Shown here one piece after another: positions 57,301-64,000 of a stretch of 64,000 bases of DNA (its first letter is position 1; each line of letters begins with the position of its first letter). The stretch comes from Actinomucor elegans (lineage: Eukaryota; Mucoromycota; Mucoromycetes; Mucorales; Mucoraceae), in NCBI GenBank assembly GCA_026027325.1, contig JAMSLZ010000010.1, forward strand, positions 124,001-188,000. The letters are read 5' to 3'. The position numbers and the translations under genes were made by a program. Below the pieces are notes generated by a model. That model was not told the origin of the DNA and did no database searches. It was given only the letters and a program-made list of their open reading frames with translations.

Positions 57301-58529
57301 ATGACTGAAGCTACCGAGCCAATATCAGAAAAAAAGAATTGGAAGCAATACTTTGCTTTCATCAAGGATAAGCACTTTTGGAAGGTCTTATTGCTGGGTC
57401 AACGTAAAGTATACAAATTTTCATTTGATTGTATATTAACCTGCTTCTAGTCCTTTCTCTATGTATTACGGGTACTAATGTTGTAACTACCATTTTGAGC
57501 ACCAAGTATAACTTTGCTGCACCTACCACACAAACTTTTCTAGTCTATGCCTGTTTAGCATTCGTCTACAATTCATTTGCCATCTATAAACGAGGTCTGA
57601 AAGGCTGGCTTCTTCAGTTTTGGCGAAGAGGTATCTACTGTAAGTATTGCTTGCAGTTTGGGTTCCGCCATGATCTAATCCAAATAATAGACTTTATCTT
57701 GGGCTTCATTGATGTAGAGGGTAATTACTTTGTAGTGAAATCTTATCAGTATACGTCTCTATTATCTGCCATGCTGCTTGATTGTTGGTCCACTCCTGTC
57801 TGTATGATCTTATCTTTTCTGTTACTTAAAGTCAGATACAGATGGGTCCAATACCTCGGCGTTTTTATCGCTCTTTGTGGGTTAGGTATGCTAGTAGGTA
57901 GTGATGTCATGACTGACAAAAACTATGGCGCTACGGACGCTGTTAAGGGCGATCTCTTTTGTATCCTCGGTGCTACGCTTTATGGCTTCTCCAACGTGGG
58001 CGAAGAGCTCATGGCCCGTAAGCATCCGCTTTATGAAGTGATTGGTATGTTTACCTTTTTCGCCACATTCATCAACCTGGTGCAGATCTTTATCTTTGAA
58101 CGCAGTGAATGGGCTGCCTTTAACGACCAAGGTGTTTCTGCCATGGTAGTCGTGTACACGATCTGCATGTTCGTACTGTATTCATTGGCACCTGTCATGT
58201 TTCGTCTAGGAAGTGCTGTGCTCTACAACCTTTCTATTCTGACCAGTGACTTTTATGGGCTTATCTTTGGTTTGGGTTTATTTGGCTACAAGGTTACCAT
58301 CATGTATCCTTTTGCTTATGTAGTGATTATCATTGGTATTGCTATCTATCATATTTTCCCAGTCCCAGCACCTGCTATGGGTGGTTTTACCAAAGAAAAG
58401 GCCGAAAAAGAAAAGATGGAGCTTTACGGTATTACTACAGATCAACAAGACGACATTGAACGTCAACAGGAGCCTACTGAAGTCTTCGTCCCAGATCAAC
58501 AACAAAATTCAAAGCATTCATTATCTTGA
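57301..58529 (+). CDS. SLC35F1/F2-like transporter of the drug/metabolite superfamily
   Basis: A polytopic membrane protein with about ten helices. Human SLC35F members import small solutes, and the substrate here is unknown. Exons are 57301-57403, 57451-57639 and 57691-58529, giving 376 aa. Family words: LLSLCITGTNVVTTIL, FIDVEGNYFVVKSYQYTSLL, LDCWSTPVCMILSFLLLKV, YGFSNVGEELMARKHPLYE and LYNLSILTSDFYGLIFGL. The 51-nt intron at 57640-57690 carries no stop and is a multiple of three; without its removal the conserved YYFILGFIDVEGNY segment is interrupted. Both termini are polar and likely cytosolic. Confidence 0.9.
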
Positions 58530-59886
58530 TTGATTTACAAAACTATTAGGGAACCTTTTTTATATATTACTTTACTTATTACTTGTTTACTAATTAATGG
58601 TGCTGCCCTTCTTTACGTCTTTTGCGCACTGTAAATAAAAAGACGTTTCCTAACTTATATCTGCTTCTCAAACCTTTGTTAATAGAGATATGCCTATTGC
58701 GCCAAAAGGTAAGTGTATTCTATTTTTGATACAGAAAAACAAGTAAAGGTGTTTGTTAATATCCTTTGAAATCACATATATTACATCTTCTCCTTTTAAG
58801 AGATATGTTGTTTATATTACTGTCGCAGATATAGCATTAAAGGATTAGAAAAAAAAACTTTAATTGATATTTTAAAGCTATATTCACATAATAAAGTTTA
58901 TTATCAAGATTTATTCAACATTTGTTTGCATATTGAATTCTGTCAAAATAATCATATTTTTATATCACTTTTTGCGCATTTCTTTTCGTACCTGATAATC
59001 GAAACTTTGTATGAGAAAAAAATTGTACATATATGTGAATATATGTTAGCGAACTATCAATGATTCGTGAGTGGTATGTCTAATCAAAAGATGGAATCAA
59101 AATTTTAAAAATTTGCCTCTATGTTTCCCTTGCCAAAGATTATAAAGTCCGTTGAATTTTCTCGTGCTTTTTTCTGGATAGCGGAGTGTAATATTTTGTG
59201 ATTTTATGGGATATTTGATTGGTTAGCTTTTCTAGAGTCAATAATTGTATTGTAATATAGGATGATCCTTTATTCATAAAATTCTGATTGATATTTATAT
59301 TATTGCCTAGCTATTCTTAAGTAATTATTTAATAAGAGTAGTTATTAAGATATTCATATAATTTTGTTAAGTATAATTGATGTTGGAATTCTTGGCCTGG
59401 CCAAGATTGACGTTCTTGCCATAGTGTTACACGGAGAATACACCAAAAATAACTATTTATAGAGGCTATTCTTGCCATCAAACCATTGTTTTTAATATGA
59501 TCTCTTCAGTGAGAATACGCCAACCATAATAGCATTTTTAATAAACCATGTCCTGATTTTGAATACATATCTAATGGTGTTAAGGCCAGAACGTATTTAA
59601 TATGAAATGCATGCGATAAGGCTGAATTATACACAATTTTCCTGAGATTTACATAGTCGAGTTATGTTACTAGAACTGTAACAAAAGGTCAAAGAATATC
59701 TTTTTATGCAAGAACCATATGCTAATGTTAAGCTATGCTTCAAAAGAAAATGAACTCTCTTTAGCCGAAATATATAATCAAAAATTTGAGCAAACTGAAG
59801 TCAAGGGAACATTCCAAAAATCGAGAAAAATAAAAACCGCAAAGCGCATGATAATTACTCGTTTTTGTTTCGTGTTTCTTTTAACT
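58530..59886. other. Intergenic region before SIN1
   Basis: AT-rich, no supportable gene. The frame is open for 56 codons before the chosen SIN1 start, but that stretch ends in a pyrimidine-rich segment (59865-59885) typical of a leader in this genome. Confidence 0.45.
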
Positions 59887-62446
59887 ATGTCACTTATCAC
59901 TGATCCTCTCTATTTAATACACATTAGTCGAGTCAAATTCCTACGGATGGATGAGCGAGGTGAACGCATCATCACGTTTCCTCCTACCGTTATGTCAGAT
60001 GATTATGTTCGATTGGCAGCACCAGTGTACCCAGAAATGCAGTATTGTTATTCTCCAGTGTACGATAATTACATGAATGACAGTGGTGGATTCAATAATG
60101 GACTTACAAGTAGCCCACGTACAACCAAGCGGAACTATAGACATCGTAAACAGCTACCTAGCAATGCTAATACCCGTTACAATCAACAGTATGTAGCACC
60201 CAATGCTAATGCAGGTGCTAGCACAGTGATCACCCATCAAAAGCAGCAACAACGGCAACAAAGATTAAGTAGCAGTCGACTTCAAGAAGCAACGACAGAT
60301 AGTGAAGAAGAAGATGTAGAAGTTGAAGATAACTTGAGGTAATTCAAAATAAGGAAAGGAAGGCTGAAAACTTGGGCTTACAGGATGAAACATTATACTA
60401 GTAAACCTTTGGAAACAGAAGACCTTTCAGTCACAGAGACTAGCTTGACAAATGAAGCAGCAACTAGATCAACAGCAACAGCAGTAGCAACATCAAATAC
60501 TACACTAACAAAGACAGCCGCAGCTATAGTCACTTCTTCTATGCGCTCGTATCCTAGCGCATCACTTCACCCTTCAGTTGATTCCGCCATTGATCCTTCA
60601 CCTCGGTCTTCTATTGACGAACAAGGCAACATTAATTTTACCTCTGGTGCATTTGATTCGTCTCTTAAGAGAATCAATGCTATCAATACAGCTGATAAAG
60701 AAGATCATATGAGAATGTTAACTGAAGGAACTCCACCTTCTCCCCTGGAATATACCAAAAAGCAGCTCCCTATCTTATCCCGTCAACCGTCTGCTCGCCC
60801 CCAATATGCATCTGCACTATCTGCGTTGATCGCCGAGAAAGCTACTGCTGCCGAAAACCCATTTGCCGAGTATTCATTTGTTTCTGGTAAAGGCGAATCG
60901 AAATCCATCACGCTTTGCGTCTACTTGCCCACTTCCAATAAACCTTACACGCCTGTATCATTGGTCGTACGTCCTGATGCCATTACAGACGACGTGATAG
61001 GCTATATTCTATACGACTATGTCGAGCAGAAGCGCGAACCTGAATTGGAAGAAGCAGCCTACGATCTCGCAGAATGGGTGTTATTGATCGCTGAAGACGA
61101 TGGTGAGATTGAGGATGATCTACCTGCTGTGGACCGTACACGTAATATTGGTCGCGTACAGTTCGACCAATTCGCCTTATGTCGAGCTACACCATCACAG
61201 GCCAAGCAAAACGATTTGGATCGCGCCAAAATGGGTAGAAGCAAACCTGATTTGGAGACATTACGCAAAAAGAAACAAGCCGCCACCATGACGTCGGCTC
61301 TCAATTTATCAGCACAGCAACCGTCATCATCCCAGCAATCATTAGGCCTGCAAGATGTCGTGGAAGATGCCAGTGATATGGAAGTAGATATACCCTTACA
61401 GCAGCAATTGGATGCTACTACTTCGCCCTCTGCTACTTCTGATCCACATATGAACGAAACAATCATGTCACATTCTCATTTAATGACACAACAAACTACT
61501 TCAGAACTGGATGCTTCTACGGTTGCTGTACCTGTGCCTTCCAGCAAGGCAACGCTAACCAAAGCGACCATGCCAATGACACCACTCAAGTTTTTCCGTA
61601 TCAAACTCATGACTAATGAAGAAGTCTCGGCTACAACAACTATTCCAGCGTACGCTGAGATGTTTATTGGTGATGTACTCGAGCTGCTGTCCCGTAAACG
61701 CAAATTGAATCCTAATGAATATATGTTGACAATCGCTGATAGCAATGTCATTGTACCTATTGATACTACAGTAGAAAGTATGAAAGGTATTACAGACTTG
61801 ACATTGACCAAGAAGGGTGCTGCATTGACTATTCCTAGTTGTAAGTAATGTTTGTATAATTGTATATTTGGTTTCTTACTGTCTCTCTAGCGACTCACCT
61901 GTGGAGATCACCAATAAAGAGGAAAAAAGATGAAGTCAGCCATCCCATGTATTTCTCGACTACTGAAAGCCCTACTGCTGGTCCTTCGGCTGCCAACGCT
62001 AATGATGCTTTATTGTCTCAGTATAAAAAATACACTGTTAGTCGCAAAATGCCCATGTTTGTCAGTAAGCGACTCTATATCTTGGCAATCGATGGTGATT
62101 ATATCCATTTAATGCCACCGGAACATAAAGGCATGTTTGATTCAGTCAAAACGGTAATATCTATATAACTGTTTGAGTGCTTTTTTTTTGTAACCTATAT
62201 CTTTTCCTATAGACTTCTTTTCATGCAAGCGCTGTTCGATCTTGTAAGCAGAGTAAAAAGGTGCCTACGAATTTCAAGATTATCATTCTGAAAGAACGCG
62301 TCTTCAAGACTTACGATCTTGAAGCTGAAAGCGCCAAAGAAGCTAGTAAGTTGCATAGATATATATTTTTTTATTAAATGAAAACTAATGTCTTTATAGG
62401 TGAAATATGTAATAGAATTCATTTCCTGGTGCAAGTAACAAAGTGA
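59887..62446 (+). CDS. SIN1: TORC2 subunit Sin1/Avo1
   Basis: A scaffold of TOR complex 2 that presents AGC kinases to TOR and binds membranes and Ras. Exons are 59887-60338, 60384-61840, 61891-62153, 62213-62345 and 62400-62446, giving 783 aa. I start at MSLITDPLYLIH because this resembles the Sin1 N-terminus (the next words are LRMDERGERIITFPP). The CRIM domain is at about 291-430 (ALSALIAEKATAAENPFAEY, SITLCVYLPTS, DLAEWVLLIAEDDGEIEDDLP). A Ras-binding-like domain is at about 554-635 (FFRIKL, DVLELLSRKRKLNPNEYML). The C-terminal PH domain is at about 665-783 (YKKYTVSRKMPMFVSKRLY to EICNRIHFLVQVTK). Between the domains the sequence is Ser/Thr/Gln-rich. The PHO85-type gene downstream is convergent. 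Confidence 0.93.
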
Positions 62447-62881
62447 TTTTGAATAAACGTTACATTTATTCTAATGCTCGCGCTGTCAACTTTAAGCTCA
62501 TTTGAGTAAGATCATCTTTATAGAATGTATTTGCTGCAGTAGCAGGTTAAAGGATGATCTGATAGCGTCTGAATCAATCGAGACATAGTTAAGAGGGCTA
62601 CCTCATTGAAAAGAACATATCATGCAATATAGATTGTTGGGGATCCTATACGCATAGTATTTAGCCAATAGATAATACAATGAGGTAGTTAAGGCGAAAA
62701 TTGCAAAGATCAAAGTATATTCTCATTAAATCTATCGAGACTTCTTTCATATATTAGACTATATGATTTACTTTGTTTTACAAACGTATGCTAGTAACAG
62801 ATAAATAACAAAATTAATTATGAAACATGCTTAATATCCTTTGGAAAACGTTCCATTTTTTCCAGTTTCTAGATCTTCCAA

Positions 62882-62944
62882 CTGATCTCAGTCTAATAAC
62901 GCATCTAATTACATGGACATGTTCAGAATGAATCGCTGTAACGA
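62882..62944 (+). repeat. Dispersed ~65-bp repeat copy
   Basis: It reads CTGATCTCAGTCTAATAACG, then CATCTAATTAC, ACATGTTCAGAATGAATCGC and TGTAACGA. Confidence 0.55.
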
Positions 62945-63044
62945 TTCAAACCTTTGCTAAGAATGCAATGATTATTTTACATTATTAAGACCAGTAATTC
63001 ATCACGTATATTTTCTTCAAATCATGTCTAATTAGCTCTGGATT

Positions 63045-63112
63045 GACCGATGATCAAATGTCGCAATTAATTAGTAATAAAGAATTCAGAATAAATTATT
63101 GCATCTACTGGA
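63045..63112 (+). repeat. Dispersed ~65-bp repeat copy
   Basis: It reads GACCGATGATCAAATGTCGC, then AATTAGTAATAA, TTCAGAAT and TTGCATCTACTGG in the family order. It lies 100 bp after the previous copy. Confidence 0.5.
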
Positions 63113-63556
63113 GTATCTATATAATGCATTACAACAAGTATGACACATTGAATAGTAGGTTATACATATCCTACAAGACTAAATATTTATCTTTCGATGA
63201 ATTGAATGCGTGGTTACTCAGATGGACTTGTTTTTAGTAAGGCATCAGTAATGCGAAGAACCTAATCCGTTTATACAATAATGTTATTTATACCCAAAAT
63301 TCATCATTTTATCATTTTCTGCAACATCTCCGCCAAGCATTAATTACACATACCCTTGTGCCACTTGCTCTAAAGAAAGAGGGATATTCAAAAAGTAAAC
63401 TATCTATGCGTGAATGTTTGCAGGTTATGCAACTCAAACATTATCTTTAATAATAAACCCAGCAGTACTTTTGCCATATCTCAATATAAGCAATCCAACT
63501 GTGAACGAAAATTTATTAGCGTATACAAAGACGTATTGAAGAGGCACATACGTTAT

Positions 63557-64000
63557 TTATTCGTTAAATGAGTATTTAATATCGTTAAAGTAAGCATGAT
63601 TCAGAGCGTCTTTAGCACTGATTCTCATTTGAGGTTGATATTGTAGCATACGACTCAACAAATCTAAGCCAACTGGATCAATATTAGGCAAGAATTGCGA
63701 TATATGCTGAGGAGGATAAACCACTTGAGCTGGTTTATACTCGGGTAATTGAGAAATATTGGGCCAGGTTTGTTCATTAGGTGTACCCATCAAACGGAAG
63801 ATTTTTTGTAACTGATCTTCGTTAGTTGTACCTGGAAACAATGGTCTTCCTGTGTACATTTCTGCCATGATACACCCAGCGGACCAGATGTCAATTGAGG
63901 TGGAATACATACGCGAACCCAACAGTACATCAGGAGCTCGGTACCATAGCGTCACTACTTCATTTGAAAAAGTATTGACTGGAATACCAAAAGCACGCGC
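63557..64000 (-). CDS. PHO85: Cyclin-dependent kinase, Pho85/CDK5 type (3' part)
   Basis: A CDK that, with Pcl or Pho80 cyclins, controls phosphate and nutrient responses and cell cycle. Only the C-terminal 147 residues are inside the window; the ATP-binding lobe and catalytic loop lie beyond 64000. The fragment opens in the activation segment, [20 protein letters not shown], which is diagnostic of Pho85/CDK5. [52 protein letters not shown] and the kinase end [20 protein letters not shown] follow. It stops at 63557 after KYSFNE. No intron is visible in this part. Confidence 0.93.
   Translation of the reverse strand, partial: ARAFGIPVNTFSNEVVTLWYRAPDVLLGSRMYSTSIDIWSAGCIMAEMYTGRPLFPGTTNEDQLQKIFRLMGTPNEQTWPNISQLPEYKPAQVVYPPQHISQFLPNIDPVGLDLLSRMLQYQPQMRISAKDALNHAYFNDIKYSFNE

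Larger units (their letters stand above)
62447..63556. other. Intergenic region between convergent SIN1 and PHO85
   Basis: AT-rich, no gene. It contains two dispersed-repeat copies (62882 and 63045). A short + strand frame at 63043-63237 overlaps the second copy and is not credible as a gene. Confidence 0.5.

Overview
The window is nuclear DNA of a filamentous fungus, most likely an early-diverging one (Mucoromycota, probably Mucorales). Reasons: genes are split by many short introns (about 45-65 nt, GTAAG-type donors and TAG/CAG acceptors), intergenic DNA is very AT-rich with long poly-A/T tracts, many proteins carry poly-Q tracts, and the protein families are fungal. The phylum comes from overall gene style, not from a marker-gene comparison, so the order is an inference.

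Layout. 1-10.9 kb: a Q/N-rich protein of unknown function, SEC31 (COPII coat), a UDP-glucose 4-epimerase and a membrane-anchored casein kinase I, all on the + strand. 10.9-15.5 kb: gene-poor DNA holding the decayed remains of a LINE-type retrotransposon. 15.5-19.7 kb: CDC34 (E2 enzyme, - strand) and VMA1 (V-ATPase subunit A, + strand) divergently arranged around one promoter region. 19.7-25 kb: gene-poor DNA and the first copy of a 1,889-bp Tc1/mariner-like transposon. 25-33.5 kb: a large CHD-family chromatin remodeller most like the animal CHD6-9 group, and a LEA_2-domain membrane protein. 34.7-36.6 kb: a second, apparently identical transposon copy in the opposite orientation. 36.6-42.9 kb and 45-50 kb: repeat-bearing deserts on either side of a DASS-family dicarboxylate transporter. 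50-52.4 kb: a PTC1-like PP2C phosphatase and the vacuolar SNARE VAM7. 55.7-64 kb: TATA-binding protein, an SLC35F-type transporter, the TORC2 subunit SIN1, and the 3' part of a PHO85-type cyclin-dependent kinase cut by the window end.

The genes are ordinary single-copy housekeeping genes and form no pathway cluster. Loose themes are membrane traffic and the vacuole (SEC31, VMA1, VAM7, casein kinase I) and growth or cell-cycle signalling (SIN1, PHO85, CDC34, PTC1).

The most unusual structures are these. The transposon's long terminal inverted repeats carry eight GCG-anchored units spaced 21-22 bp apart. The two transposon copies face each other around a 10.5-kb segment. A degenerate ~65-bp repeat family is scattered through the gene-poor regions. 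CDC34 has 10-nt and 21-nt exons, and VMA1 has an intron inside the exact codon that holds the intein in baker's yeast. Exon structures were derived by hand; the summed coding length of every gene modelled here is divisible by three.
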